From the NCBI RefSeq assembly GCF_900155965.1, contig NZ_FTMG01000003.1:310001-374000 (forward strand): a DNA stretch of 64,000 nt. The letters run 5' to 3'. The notes under the pieces were generated by a model, which saw only the letters and a list, made by a program, of their open reading frames with translations, had not been told where the DNA came from and did not search any database. This DNA is from Mucilaginibacter lappiensis (lineage in GTDB: Bacteria > Bacteroidota > Bacteroidia > Sphingobacteriales > Sphingobacteriaceae). A program made the position numbers and the translations under genes. Position 1 is the first letter of the stretch. Each line of letters starts with the position of its first letter. This document shows, piece by piece, positions 35,001 through 43,885 of this stretch.

Positions 35001-35415
35001 CTTCTAAGGTATAGTCAACCGGATCAAATGTGCTTGGGCGATGGTGCTGCGGCCAGTTAAACTCGATACCGCCCGAGATCCAAGGACCGGTTAAACCTAC
35101 CAGTGCCGGTTTGATCACCTGGTTATAATATATAAAATGACGTTGTTTGATCTTGTCAAAAGCCATCTGGATGCGACCGCCCAACTCTGGCAGGATCATT
35201 ATTTTCAGGTACTTGTTCTCCAGGAATAAACCAGTGTATTCTTTATCTTCTTTTTCGTCGGCAATTTTTTCGATCACCGGGTTGGGGTATACTACACCGC
35301 TGCTGCCCTGGTAAACACGCTTTTCAAAAAACATGGGGTTTTTATCGGGCTTGCCCACACCATACGTAGGGATCACAACTTTCTCTTCCCAAACGGATAC
35401 ATTAGACTGATTCAT
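32074..35415 (-). CDS. DUF5107 domain protein with TPR array
   Basis: Large cytoplasmic protein of 1113 residues. The N-terminal DUF5107 region (about 15-350) has a galactose-mutarotase-like beta-sandwich character, with GGRIQMAFDKI, SGGIEFNWPQHH and KKQWTWGHSDFG. The rest, from about 460 on, is a chain of tetratricopeptide repeats (for example NNALGKWYIRKGQFTKAESYL, PIVYYTLGWLSHQ, APYYLGNLFYDKRQY). DUF5107-TPR proteins regularly sit in sugar operons of Bacteroidota and Firmicutes, but no reaction is assigned as far as I know. Here it lies between galM (3-bp gap) and a sugar porter (25-bp gap). The His-rich GG(x)EFNWPQHH segment looks like a metal or sugar site. No signal peptide. Confidence 0.85.
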   Translation of the reverse strand: MNQSNVSVWEEKVVIPTYGVGKPDKNPMFFEKRVYQGSSGVVYPNPVIEKIADEKEDKEYTGLFLENKYLKIMILPELGGRIQMAFDKIKQRHFIYYNQVIKPALVGLTGPWISGGIEFNWPQHHRPSTFDPVDYTLEEHADGSKTVWVNEVERMFHTKGMAGFTLRPDAAYIEIKAKLFNRSSLPQTFLWWANPAVKVNDYYQSVFPPDVNAVFDHGKRDVSDFPIATGTYYKVDYSPGTDISMYKNIPVPTSYMAINSDYDFVGGYEHDSQGGLLHVANHHVSPGKKQWTWGHSDFGQAWDRNLTDEDGPYIELMTGVFTDNQPDFSWLMPYEEKTFTQYFLPYRELGMVKNATKDILLALSKHGDKVTIKVQVTSVQNGLNIGLNYKGEILFTQTTDINPEQVFIQEVAVKPNLSENELLLIITNSSKQEVLRYEPAKNKKNEMPLPAKPALAPADVESVEQLFLTAQHLEQYRHATYSPVQYYEEALRREPTDVRNNNALGKWYIRKGQFTKAESYLRQAVDTSIQRNPNPYDSEPYYNLGLCLKYLGRADEAYTVFYKATWSNAWKDTGFFCVAQLDMARGHYALALDHINQSLDRNASNSKSYVIKAAAYRKLNQVDKALATVETALERDGFNLGALFEKVLAYRISNDTDRIEESLNRLLTLSRYDDQNFIEYALDYAAAGLYDEASQLLQLVVKTAESNPIVYYTLGWLSHQSGRKVEAAEWLAKAAKADPYLCFPNRLDEIGILELAIELNPTDAKAPYYLGNLFYDKRQYTDAVSYWESSAKLDDKFPTVFRNLAIAYFNKQHNEQKALEYFEKAFALDKTDARVLMELDQLYKRLNRSPEERLKLLEDNLEVANQRDDVYLERVTLYNLLGDHEIALNLLNARQFHPWEGGEGKASGQYVFSLIALAKKYIEEDLHEKAITYLRNGKTYPHNLGEGKLYGTQENDIDYWIGCAYEAAGEPEQAKKYFEQATVGLDEPSAAVFYNDQQPDKIFYQGLAWKKLGNTERANSIFKKLVNYGALHANDEVKIDYFAVSLPNLLIFDDDLNLRNRIHTSFLQGLGALGLQELDAAQKMLNHVLGLDATHAASKIHLDMAKHSLNIQD

Positions 35416-35440
35416 AATATATTAATTCTTCTGCTGATGA

Positions 35441-36787
35441 TTAATGTCTGATTAAATTCTCTTCAAGTTCTTCCAGGGTTTGTCCCTTGGTTTCTTTAAC
35501 ACGCGCTTTCACAAACAGAAAACCCAGGAAACAGATAGCCGCGTACAGGTAAAAAGGTCCGTAGGTACCTAATTTTTTGGCCAGTATGGGGAACGTAAAA
35601 ACCAATATGAAATAAGCACCCCATAGCGATACAATGGCTACCGACGAGGCTACACCCCTGATCTTATTTGGAAATATCTCTGAAATAAGCACCCAGGTAA
35701 CCGGGGCCAGCGAAATGGCATAGGTACTGATAGCCAGCAACACAAATATGGATACCAGTCCGGCAGGGAAATGGTTTTGTAAGGCTACAGCCAGTACAAT
35801 ATACATAATGGATAAACCGAGCGAGCCCACCAGCATCAATGGGCGGCGGCCCAGCTTATCTACCTGCCACATGGCCAATAAGGTAAATACCAGGTTCACC
35901 ACGCCAATGGAAACCGTTTCCAAAAGCTGACGGTTCAGGTTGGCCCCTACCGACTCAAATATGGTTGAGGTATAGTTAAATACCACATTGATACCGCAAA
36001 ACTGCTGAAACACAGCCAGCGTGATACCCACCACAACTGCCGGGCGAACGGCTTTCTCAAATACCATTTTGTAGGATTGTTTGGCTGTGCTTCCTGCCAA
36101 TGATTTTTCAATGGCCTTCATCGTAGTATCAACAAAATCTACCGATCCTATTTTGTTAAGTACCTGCTGGGCTTTAGCTACCTGGCCCGATTTCATCAAC
36201 CATCTTGGGCTCTCTGGCAGCCAGGTAACCCCGATCAGGAACACGGCAGAGGGCACAGCACCCAAACCAAACATCCAGCGCCAGGCATCATGGCCATGAT
36301 CGGCCAGAAAATAATTGACCAGGTTGGTGATCAATATGCCAATAACCACCGTAAGCTGGTTGATAGCTACATTACGCCCACGCACTTCGGCCGGGGAAAC
36401 TTCGGCAATATACATGGGGCAAAGCATGGAAGCCATGCCTACGCCAATACCCGCTGCAAAACGCAGTACAATGAAATAAGTAAGCGTTTGCGCAAAGGCG
36501 ATACCGATGGATGATACCGCGAAGATCAAAGCGGCCACCATCAGCCCGGGTTTACGGCCATATTTATCGGCCAGGTTACCGGCAATGAGGCAGCCAACGA
36601 TACATCCTAAAGCTAATGAGCCGGTCAAAAAGCCTTCCCACACCGGGTCGAGCCCAAATTGAGTACGCAGAAATGGTAAAGCGCCCGATATCACCGCAAA
36701 GTCGAACCCGAAAAGGTATCCGCCCAGGGCCGAAATAAAGGAAATCCCGATAATATACCGGCTGTTAAAAGTTTTTGAACTACTCAT
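35441..36787 (-). CDS. MFS sugar porter family transporter
   Basis: Inner-membrane proton-coupled monosaccharide transporter of the XylE/GalP/GLUT family. 448 residues and 12 membrane segments. Signatures include GFDFAVISGALPFL in segment 1, the loop GNLADKYGRKPG, PESPRWLM after segment 6, QQFCGINVV in segment 7, and DKLGRRPLML. The conserved glutamine-rich segment 7 argues for a hexose or pentose. Genes for a clan GH-D glycosidase upstream and galM downstream point to galactose or a galactose-like sugar. No adjacent SusCD pair is present, so outer-membrane uptake must come from elsewhere. Confidence 0.92.
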   Translation of the reverse strand: MSSSKTFNSRYIIGISFISALGGYLFGFDFAVISGALPFLRTQFGLDPVWEGFLTGSLALGCIVGCLIAGNLADKYGRKPGLMVAALIFAVSSIGIAFAQTLTYFIVLRFAAGIGVGMASMLCPMYIAEVSPAEVRGRNVAINQLTVVIGILITNLVNYFLADHGHDAWRWMFGLGAVPSAVFLIGVTWLPESPRWLMKSGQVAKAQQVLNKIGSVDFVDTTMKAIEKSLAGSTAKQSYKMVFEKAVRPAVVVGITLAVFQQFCGINVVFNYTSTIFESVGANLNRQLLETVSIGVVNLVFTLLAMWQVDKLGRRPLMLVGSLGLSIMYIVLAVALQNHFPAGLVSIFVLLAISTYAISLAPVTWVLISEIFPNKIRGVASSVAIVSLWGAYFILVFTFPILAKKLGTYGPFYLYAAICFLGFLFVKARVKETKGQTLEELEENLIRH

Positions 36788-36837
36788 TTTTCAGGATATG
36801 TTTTATTGGTTTAAGCATAATATCGGTATTTGGTCGC

Positions 36838-39066
36838 TTATTCCTTCACAGCGACTAATTTTATCATTACCGCGTCGGCAGGCGCGGTAATCAATTTAAA
36901 TTTCATATCGCCCTTTTTTAATTCGCCCACTACAGCATCGGTCAACATATCTTTAAACTGATAAGTTTTGCCTGCATCCAGGTGCAGGGCCGTGCGGCTT
37001 AAAACCTGTTCAAATTTCTTTTGCCTGTCGAAATTGAACAGGGCCAGTAAGGTATTGTCCCCCGGCAGGTAAAATGACATCTGCTGATCGAACGTTTCGC
37101 CATCGGCAGCTTTCAACGGGATAAAGGCCTTAGGGTGACTAAAAAACGCGGCTATCTGCCTATTGTTTAAAAACGTCTGCGCACGGGATGCCGCCAGTGG
37201 CTGCCTGAAATCAGACCCGTCGCCCAGTATGCTCCCCATCACCATCAACGCGTATAAACGTACTTTGACATCCTGCTCACTCAGGTCGGGATTTTTCTGA
37301 AAGTTTTTCATGATGGTCACGTCCAGATTGGTATACGGGAACAGTGTACCCTGCATCCAGCCCATATGCGAACCGGTAGCCAGCGAAGCCCCGGTACTGC
37401 CATAATGCGGAAAACCCGGCTGATCATCCCGCAAGTGCGAATACACATCGGTTGATATAAAACGGGTGTGGGCATACTGATGCGGAAACATAGGCGAAAT
37501 GGCCTGTGTAATAAAAATATCTTTACCAATGATAGAATCAACCAGGTGGCGCAGTGTCCGCATACCATAATCATAGGCCTGCATGCCTGTGCGTATATTT
37601 TTGTTGTAGCGGGTTGTACTTTCCAGCGCCCCGCCGGTCAGAAAGTCGATCTTCAGGAATTTAGCGTTAATAGCTTTGGCTTTTTTTAATTGCTGAATGA
37701 CATACAGGCGAACGGCAGGATGTGTGGGATCCATCGCATAGGCTCCCCACTTGCCATCTTTATACATAATGGGTTTACCCTCGTTATCATGCAGCAGTAC
37801 ATCTTTTAAAGCATAATTTGATCCCGGTATTTTTTTATTGTCGATATCGTCTTTCCAGCTCCACATAGCAAAAGGGATAAAATAAAAGCCCATTTGCTGA
37901 TCGTTCTTAGCAAAATATTTACCCAAACTGGCCAGTACTTCGTTTGAATAAATACCCTGATCATAAGAGTCGATACTCATGACTGGTTTGGAGTAGCCGC
38001 TGAAATTATGAAGTGTATGCACAAAATCGGAAATCTTTTCAACCGCGGGTGGCATCATCACACCCTCGTAACCCAACACCCCTTCTACCCCAAAGCTGTT
38101 CCAGTATACAGGGGCATAACCACTCCATATACGTTTACCATTGATGGCCGAGTTTACCAATCCATATTGTGTAAAAGCCTCGTGCAGATCGTCCATCGCG
38201 CATAAAAATATAGGGGGCGAACTTACTGACTGTCCTATTGCGGTACCATGCGCCACCAGGTCATGCGTACCGTCGTTACCGCCATAGGCCGGGGGGAGTT
38301 TAGAGTCATCGGGGGTAGATGCACCACCAAAAACTTTGAGGGAATCCACATAACCCAATTCGGTGGAGGTTTGATAAGCCAGGCCAGTTTTCCAGAAATC
38401 GTGCTTTACACTGCCGATAACCAGTCCCGAATTTTTCAGCATATCATAAATAGCCGCGAACTCATAAGTGATCCCCGTAGTTTTAGGTGAACCTGCTTTG
38501 GGCCAACTCCTTTCTAATGTAGGTGTCCAATCGTCATTATCAAAGGGCACATCCAGTATGCGGGGTTCGGTACCGGGAATGTATAACCGGCCTTTATATT
38601 GGGGCAATATGGCTATCGGGCTAATATCACGGGTTTCTAAAGGCGCCGCTTTTGAGTCTTTATTTTTCGCGGTTAAACTGATTAGGATATAAGGACGCCC
38701 TTCATAATTGGTAAAACGCTGTTCTAATATAAACCGATGCTTATGGTCGCTGTGCGTAATGATCAACTGCCGACCTATGCCAATATTGTCGTGAATCTTA
38801 ACCGTAGTATATTGATGATCGGTAAAATCGGCCGTTGAGGTAATGCCTGATTTTAAGTCATTAATGTAGGCAACTGTATTTTCAATCCTGATTCCGTTCG
38901 GGAACACATAATTCACCATACCGGTATGTGCATCCAGTTTAATAGTAATATGACTGGTGGTCACTTCCAACTTATCCACCGTGGTAATAACTTTTTGTGC
39001 AAATGTTCGCTGACCAGCTAATAATAAAACAGCAACAGTAAACGGGCCGATTAATATTTTCATCAT
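36838..39066 (-). CDS. Secreted clan GH-D glycoside hydrolase, alpha-galactosidase-like
   Basis: Exported hydrolase of 742 residues with a signal peptide ending near RTFAQ. An N-terminal beta-sandwich (about 25-290) precedes a TIM barrel with the nucleophile candidate in KFLKIDFLTGG near residue 475, matching the K-x-D pattern of clan GH-D (GH27/GH36). The acid-base candidate is in FISTDVYSHLRDD near 545. A C-terminal beta domain ends the protein. Overall similarity is to putative alpha-galactosidases, but GH36 subgroup or another GH-D family is possible, so the substrate is inferred. It is the first gene of the operon with the sugar porter, DUF5107-TPR and galM, and diverges from an AraC-type regulator. 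Confidence 0.78.
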   Translation of the reverse strand: MMKILIGPFTVAVLLLAGQRTFAQKVITTVDKLEVTTSHITIKLDAHTGMVNYVFPNGIRIENTVAYINDLKSGITSTADFTDHQYTTVKIHDNIGIGRQLIITHSDHKHRFILEQRFTNYEGRPYILISLTAKNKDSKAAPLETRDISPIAILPQYKGRLYIPGTEPRILDVPFDNDDWTPTLERSWPKAGSPKTTGITYEFAAIYDMLKNSGLVIGSVKHDFWKTGLAYQTSTELGYVDSLKVFGGASTPDDSKLPPAYGGNDGTHDLVAHGTAIGQSVSSPPIFLCAMDDLHEAFTQYGLVNSAINGKRIWSGYAPVYWNSFGVEGVLGYEGVMMPPAVEKISDFVHTLHNFSGYSKPVMSIDSYDQGIYSNEVLASLGKYFAKNDQQMGFYFIPFAMWSWKDDIDNKKIPGSNYALKDVLLHDNEGKPIMYKDGKWGAYAMDPTHPAVRLYVIQQLKKAKAINAKFLKIDFLTGGALESTTRYNKNIRTGMQAYDYGMRTLRHLVDSIIGKDIFITQAISPMFPHQYAHTRFISTDVYSHLRDDQPGFPHYGSTGASLATGSHMGWMQGTLFPYTNLDVTIMKNFQKNPDLSEQDVKVRLYALMVMGSILGDGSDFRQPLAASRAQTFLNNRQIAAFFSHPKAFIPLKAADGETFDQQMSFYLPGDNTLLALFNFDRQKKFEQVLSRTALHLDAGKTYQFKDMLTDAVVGELKKGDMKFKLITAPADAVMIKLVAVKE

Positions 39067-39451
39067 AGTTTAATACCGGTAAATCATATTATCAATCATG
39101 AGCAGGCAAGCCGTAATTTATAATACGGCAGTACAGTTACTCTTAAATATGAATAATACGTTCAATTGGTTACGATGTAAATCTCAAGGATTAAAATAGA
39201 TTAAAAAATAGTGAATGTTATGATAATGATGGATTTTTTTACGACAACTATTATAATTAACATGGAATAACCATTTATCCTTTATTTCACTAATTTCCTG
39301 CTTTTTGATATATAAAATAGCTCTCATCATTTATTATTCGCACAATCGCAACTATTGTAAAATGAAATATTTTATGCTATTTTTATTTTTTTGAGTAACG
39401 TTGTGCACCATATTTCAAACCAATTATAACACACATATTCCCCCGTAAAAA
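39067..39451. promoter_or_regulatory. Divergent regulatory region between glycosidase operon and AraC gene
   Basis: A 385-bp AT-rich region without a gene. It must hold promoters in both directions. A small inverted repeat, GCCGTA/TACGGC, with an 8-nt centre lies at 39110-39129, about 45 bp upstream of the glycosidase start. I could not identify a convincing pair of AraC half-sites, or a clear -7 box on the plus strand. Confidence 0.45.
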
Positions 39452-40357
39452 ATGACAAAAAGCACAACGTTAAGACGGCGGGAAGGTTTTGAAGGACAAA
39501 AGCTTATTGTATTACCAAAAAAGATCATTATCAACTTTTTAAGTAAGGATCCGGTTACCAAACAGACATACATAACTGATATAGGATATTATCCCAAAGC
39601 CAGCCATCATTATGCCGAACGCCCCAATGGTATCAACCAGCATATTATCATTTATTGCACAGAGGGTTATGGTTGGTTGGAGATCAATAAAAAAAAGGTA
39701 GGGGTTTCACCATCACAGTTTATAGCTATACCGGCCAATACCCCTCACAAGTATGCCGCCAACACAAACAAACCCTGGACTATTTACTGGATACACTTTA
39801 AGGGCGAGATATCGGCTTTTGTTATCGACCTTATCCTTCAAAACTCAGAAAATTACAAACCCTATTTATCTTATAATGAAGACCGTATAAAACTATTCGA
39901 GGACATTTGCTACAACCTTGAAAAAGGTTACAGCGATGATACCTTACGCTATGTAAACATGATATTTTCGCATTTTTTATCCTCATTGATTTATGAAGAT
40001 AAATTTAATCACCTGGAAGAAAAAACGGATAGCAATGTAGTGGAGAAAACCATTAGCTTTATGCAGGATAACATGAGCAAGATCCTCCGCCTTGATGATT
40101 TTGCGGCCTTTGCCAATTTATCAACCTCGCATTTTTCTGCGCTTTTCAGAGCTAAAACAGGTTATGCCCCTATTGAATATTTTAATCAGCTCAAGGTACA
40201 GAAAGCGTGTCAGTATATTTCGTTTACAGCTATGTCAATCAAAAGCATAGCTATTAGCCTGGGCATCGAAGATCAGTATTATTTTTCCAGAATGTTTACC
40301 AAGTTGATGGGAAGCTCGCCTAATGAGTACCGCAAAAAGATTCGTTCCACACCATAA
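39452..40357 (+). CDS. AraC-family transcriptional regulator (sugar-responsive type)
   Basis: Regulator of 301 residues. An N-terminal cupin-type sugar-binding domain (about 40-150, with HHYAERPNGINQHIIIYC and TPHKYAANTNKPWTIYWIHFKG given in parts) precedes a C-terminal pair of helix-turn-helix motifs (about 200-297), with FANLSTSHFSALFRAKTG and SIKSIAISLGIEDQYYFSRMFTKLMGSSPNEYRK. It diverges from the glycosidase-porter-galM operon and is the obvious candidate activator, responding to the imported sugar. It is transcribed toward a convergent small gene, with 9 bp between stops. Confidence 0.88.
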   Translation: MTKSTTLRRREGFEGQKLIVLPKKIIINFLSKDPVTKQTYITDIGYYPKASHHYAERPNGINQHIIIYCTEGYGWLEINKKKVGVSPSQFIAIPANTPHKYAANTNKPWTIYWIHFKGEISAFVIDLILQNSENYKPYLSYNEDRIKLFEDICYNLEKGYSDDTLRYVNMIFSHFLSSLIYEDKFNHLEEKTDSNVVEKTISFMQDNMSKILRLDDFAAFANLSTSHFSALFRAKTGYAPIEYFNQLKVQKACQYISFTAMSIKSIAISLGIEDQYYFSRMFTKLMGSSPNEYRKKIRSTP

Positions 40358-40366
40358 ATCATTATT

Positions 40367-40684
40367 TTAAACCATTAAGGCAGGGTTTGGATCGCATGTA
40401 TGAGTAAACAAACGCCTAAAAAAGGACGCTATTTTATCCAGCAGGGTTTGAGTTTTTACGGGAGTGATTAATAATATATCCTCTTGTGTGGGTTCATCCG
40501 GAAGATCGTTGCCCCCTTGCATTTCCTCCAAAATACTTTCACGTATGGTAGGATCACGGTTCACAATCGCGTCCAGTTCCGTAAGCTCGCTAAAGGTGGC
40601 TTTACCGCTTTTTTGTCGTTTTATTAAAATATCAAAACGATCCTGGTTAAACGTACGCCGCTCCAAATATTTGCGCTGTTTCAT
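40367..40684 (-). CDS. Small hypothetical protein
   Basis: 105 residues, not recognised. It is hydrophilic and mainly helical, with an N-terminal basic part (QRKYLERRTFNQDRFDILIKR) and an acidic centre (EEMQGGNDLPDEPTQED). The segment GKATFSELTELDAIVNRDP, given here in part, resembles short N-terminal segments of FecR-type anti-sigma proteins that count residues of a chain, but there is no membrane span and no sigma gene nearby. Translation is supported by a consistent start and by absence of any better overlapping frame. It converges on the AraC gene. Confidence 0.6.
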   Translation of the reverse strand: MKQRKYLERRTFNQDRFDILIKRQKSGKATFSELTELDAIVNRDPTIRESILEEMQGGNDLPDEPTQEDILLITPVKTQTLLDKIASFFRRLFTHTCDPNPALMV

Positions 40685-40872
40685 AATAATCTACCTGCTG
40701 CAATATTGATATCAAAGCAAGTGCCATCGTTATATTTACTTGACTATCAATATATTAAAATAAACAACAATTCAACATGTGCTTTTTTGATACAACGTAT
40801 TGTTCGTTTCCGGTCGGTTAATAGCCATTGTAAATTGAGGTTTCAAACTTCCGATCCCTTAAGTGGTATAAG

Positions 40873-41952
40873 TTAGCTTTTAAAAGCCCGGGCATGAACC
40901 TGGAGCTTATAAATATAAACAGGGAATTTAACCCGCGATTGACCGTTTTGAAAAGCTGCCAGCCGGTTAACCTGCCCCGCGGGTATCCATAAAAAACCTT
41001 TGTCATCTATCCAAAGCGCATCGGCCCATAACAGCCTTTTGTCCTCTATAATAAGCTCGCTTGTACCATTGGGCTTTATTTTGATGATGCGCAGGTGGTC
41101 AACATCTGATAGATAGATATTACCATCAGCATCCATTGCGGTACCGCCGGTTGTAGGCGAAGTATAGTATTTAGTTACATGACCAGCCAATTGAGCTGCG
41201 CTTAATTTGGCATCGTTGAGATATGTTGTCTCCACTCTGGCCAGCGGACCAGACACCGGTTGAAAATAGAAATATTTACCATCTGGCGATATCCCTAACT
41301 GATCGGCATTTACCCTTAACTCCCTGCCATTTTTCAGGTGTATCACTTTACCCTCTGCCACAAGGGCTTTACTATCGGTGGTGGACCAGTGCTTTTCCAG
41401 TACCCTCCTGCCCTTGCCGGTTTGTTTATCTAATATTACCAAGCCAGGTTCGCCGGCATCAGTAATGTAAATATGTGAGCCGTAAATACGCAGATCATCC
41501 ATAAAACTATTGGGTTTCATGACGCCATCCAGTGGGATGATACGGATAACCTGATTGCTTTTCACACTGATCACCACAATTTTAGTGCCTCCCGGCAGAG
41601 CTTGTTCTCCCAGCTTTGGCGAGCCGGTATCCATCACCCAAAGGTTGCCATCGGGTCCTATTCTCAGGGAGTTGGTACGGATAAATTTTTGCGCCGTGGC
41701 TTCGCCTTTTGCCCAGTTGTTCCAGCTTTTGGATGGGTAAGGTATAATGTTTCCATTTTTAACTACTTCGCCAATACTCACACCACTTTCGCCTTCCAGG
41801 CGCGGGAAACATACAAATATTCTGCCATTGCTGGTTGTGGTTACCCCGTTCCATACTTGCGTAGATGAACTGGCTACAGATATCAGCTGTGGTTTGGTTT
41901 GAGCCATAACCGCGCTGCCAAACAGCACGGTTATGAGTACTAAAATTTTCAT
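40873..41952 (-). CDS. Secreted major royal jelly/yellow-family propeller protein
   Basis: Exported protein of 359 residues with a signal peptide ending at VMAQ. It forms a six-bladed propeller of the royal-jelly/yellow family, whose insect members include dopachrome-converting enzymes. Typical segments are WNGVTTTSNGRIFVCFPRLEG, LWVMDTGSP, FMDDLRIYGSHIYITDAGEPGLVILD and ADALWIDDKGFLWIPAGQVNR, quoted in part. Bacterial members have no firm function; a small-molecule lactonase or binding role is plausible. The oxidoreductase gene lies 23 bp upstream on the same strand, so the two are probably co-transcribed and share AraC control. Confidence 0.83.
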   Translation of the reverse strand: MKILVLITVLFGSAVMAQTKPQLISVASSSTQVWNGVTTTSNGRIFVCFPRLEGESGVSIGEVVKNGNIIPYPSKSWNNWAKGEATAQKFIRTNSLRIGPDGNLWVMDTGSPKLGEQALPGGTKIVVISVKSNQVIRIIPLDGVMKPNSFMDDLRIYGSHIYITDAGEPGLVILDKQTGKGRRVLEKHWSTTDSKALVAEGKVIHLKNGRELRVNADQLGISPDGKYFYFQPVSGPLARVETTYLNDAKLSAAQLAGHVTKYYTSPTTGGTAMDADGNIYLSDVDHLRIIKIKPNGTSELIIEDKRLLWADALWIDDKGFLWIPAGQVNRLAAFQNGQSRVKFPVYIYKLQVHARAFKS

Positions 41953-41975
41953 TTATTTGATTTAAAACATTTCCA

Positions 41976-42917
41976 TTAAACGGTCACCACCACTTTACCC
42001 CGGGTTTTACCGCTGGCAATTTGCTGATGGGCCGCTGCCATCTGATCAAACGGAAATACCTGTGATACATGCGATTTAATGACACCCTGCTCCAGCCATT
42101 GGGCCAATTGTTTCATATCATGGCCATTGGATTCTACCAGGAAAAAATAGCCATGTACCCCTTTTGCCTTCGCTTTTTCCGTTACGGTTTCGCCTATACC
42201 CGATGGTATACTGATCACTGTACCCCCTTTTTTGGTTACCTCGAGAGAACGATCGATATTATCACCGCCAATGGTATCAAATACCAGGTCGATATCATGC
42301 AGTACCTCTTCAAAACGTACCGCTTTATAGTCTACATGTTCATCGGCGCCCAGGCTCAGCACAAAATCTTTATTGCCGGCAGACGAAGTACCGATGACAT
42401 AAGCACCCAGGTGTTTGGCTATCTGCACCACATAATTTCCAACCCCGCCAGCTGCCGCATGCACCAGTACTTTTTGACCTCGTTGTACATTGGCTTTATG
42501 GGTTAAACCCTGTAAAGCTGTAAGCGCAGCCAGGGTTGCGGCAGCGGCTTCTTCGTGACTGATATTGGCTGGTTTTAGTGCCAGATGATTGGCCGGGGCG
42601 GCTACATATTCTGCATAAGCTTTACCGTGGCCCGGAAAATTCACCATGCCAAATACAGCATCGCCTACCTCAAACTCCGTAACCGCTCTCCCTTTTTTGG
42701 TTACCACACCAGATATGTCCCAACCCAGAATAAGGGGGTCTTCATCTTTTAAGCGGCCCGACATACCTTTACCGATAGTTGTTTTTACATCCACAGGGTT
42801 TATGCTGATGGCTTTTACCTGTACCAATACTTCGTTATCTGCTATTTCGGGAACCGGCAGTTCGATGGTCTGTAAATCATCAGCACCTCCAAATCCTTTT
42901 AATATTATCGCTTTCAT
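41976..42917 (-). CDS. NADPH-dependent quinone oxidoreductase-like medium-chain dehydrogenase
   Basis: Medium-chain dehydrogenase/reductase of about 313 residues, zeta-crystallin/quinone oxidoreductase branch. It lacks catalytic zinc ligands. The nucleotide-binding turn is HAAAGGVGNYVVQIAK, and the N-terminal GroES-like domain ends around residue 125. I start it at MKAIILKGFGG, the family consensus start, not 18 bp upstream. It likely reduces quinones or other electrophiles with NADPH. It diverges from an AraC regulator gene; the short region between them is full of repeated half-sites, so it is a probable target. The royal-jelly-type gene follows. Confidence 0.88.
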   Translation of the reverse strand: MKAIILKGFGGADDLQTIELPVPEIADNEVLVQVKAISINPVDVKTTIGKGMSGRLKDEDPLILGWDISGVVTKKGRAVTEFEVGDAVFGMVNFPGHGKAYAEYVAAPANHLALKPANISHEEAAAATLAALTALQGLTHKANVQRGQKVLVHAAAGGVGNYVVQIAKHLGAYVIGTSSAGNKDFVLSLGADEHVDYKAVRFEEVLHDIDLVFDTIGGDNIDRSLEVTKKGGTVISIPSGIGETVTEKAKAKGVHGYFFLVESNGHDMKQLAQWLEQGVIKSHVSQVFPFDQMAAAHQQIASGKTRGKVVVTV

Positions 42918-42936
42918 GATCTTTTTAAATTTCATG

Positions 42937-43007
42937 ATACAAAATTATACAGATCATACAGGTTAATATTTGTACAAATAACACCAAATGCTGTACATTT
43001 GTGTACA
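42937..43007. promoter_or_regulatory. Phased half-sites between oxidoreductase and AraC genes
   Basis: Three copies of ATACA (42937, 42947, 42956) are spaced 10 and 9 bp apart. They are followed by three copies of TGTACA (42971, 42992, 43002) at 21- and 10-bp steps, all on one helical face. The first TGTACA sits in the palindrome ATTTGTACAAAT (42968-42979). The last one ends in the A of the AraC ATG at 43007, so binding there could block its own translation start or transcription. Confidence 0.6.
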
Positions 43008-43885
43008 TGTACCAGGAAAACTTACACCAGGAATTTGAGATAGTTTATAAAGAGCTCAACGAAAGCCCTCTAAAAGCGCATCAGCATAGTTTTTTTGAAT
43101 TGATCTATATTATAAGCGGCACGGGTACACAATGCATTAACAAAAACAGTTTCGATTATCACGGGGAGCATCTATTTTTAATAACCCCGCAAGACTGCCA
43201 TTCCTTTGAGGTTAAAACCACTACCCGTTTTTTCTTTATCCGGTTTAATGATATCTATATCCGCAACCAGCAGCAGGACCGTAAAGCCAAGAACGATTGG
43301 CTGCAGCAAATGGAATTTATTTTGCAGCATGCCAGCCACCAGCCGGGTTGTTTATTGTGCAATAATGGTGACAGGCCATTGGTAAAAATGCTGGTTGAAA
43401 GCATTATCCGCGAACAGGTAAACCGCGAAGCTCATTATACTGAATTGATTAAACAGCTGGTGAATACTATGCTTACCATTGTAGCTCGCAACATGACCAT
43501 GATGCCTTCCACCTCTTGCCAGATCACAGGTCTGAGCAACGAGCCCGCTGTAGATATTATCCGCTACATACAAGAAAACATCTACGAGCCCGAAAAACTA
43601 CGCACCGAACTTATCAGCGATCATTTTGGGATAGCGCAGGCCTACCTGGGCCGTTACTTTAAAAAACATACCGGCGAAAGTTTGCAGCAGTACATTTCTA
43701 ACTACAAACTTAAACTGGTTGAAACCCGCCTGCAGCACAGCGATATGCGTATTAACGAGATTGTACGAGAGCTGGGCTTTACGGACGAAAGCCACCTGAA
43801 CCGTATGTTCAAAAAGCACAAGGGCATTAACCCTTCATCCTTTCGAAAACAGAACAACGCGGCCTATCAGCCAGTACAGTCGTAA
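43007..43885 (+). CDS. AraC-family transcriptional regulator
   Basis: Regulator of about 292 residues with an N-terminal cupin domain (HQHSFFELIYIISGTGTQ, then FLITPQDCHSFEV) and a C-terminal double helix-turn-helix (from about 195, with SDHFGIAQAYLGRYFKKHTGES and RINEIVRELGFTDESHLNRMFKKHKG quoted in parts). I use the ATG rather than the GTG two codons earlier. It diverges from the oxidoreductase/royal-jelly pair and likely regulates it and itself. Its stop codon abuts the stop of the convergent SGNH hydrolase gene with no base between. Confidence 0.87.
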   Translation: MYQENLHQEFEIVYKELNESPLKAHQHSFFELIYIISGTGTQCINKNSFDYHGEHLFLITPQDCHSFEVKTTTRFFFIRFNDIYIRNQQQDRKAKNDWLQQMEFILQHASHQPGCLLCNNGDRPLVKMLVESIIREQVNREAHYTELIKQLVNTMLTIVARNMTMMPSTSCQITGLSNEPAVDIIRYIQENIYEPEKLRTELISDHFGIAQAYLGRYFKKHTGESLQQYISNYKLKLVETRLQHSDMRINEIVRELGFTDESHLNRMFKKHKGINPSSFRKQNNAAYQPVQS

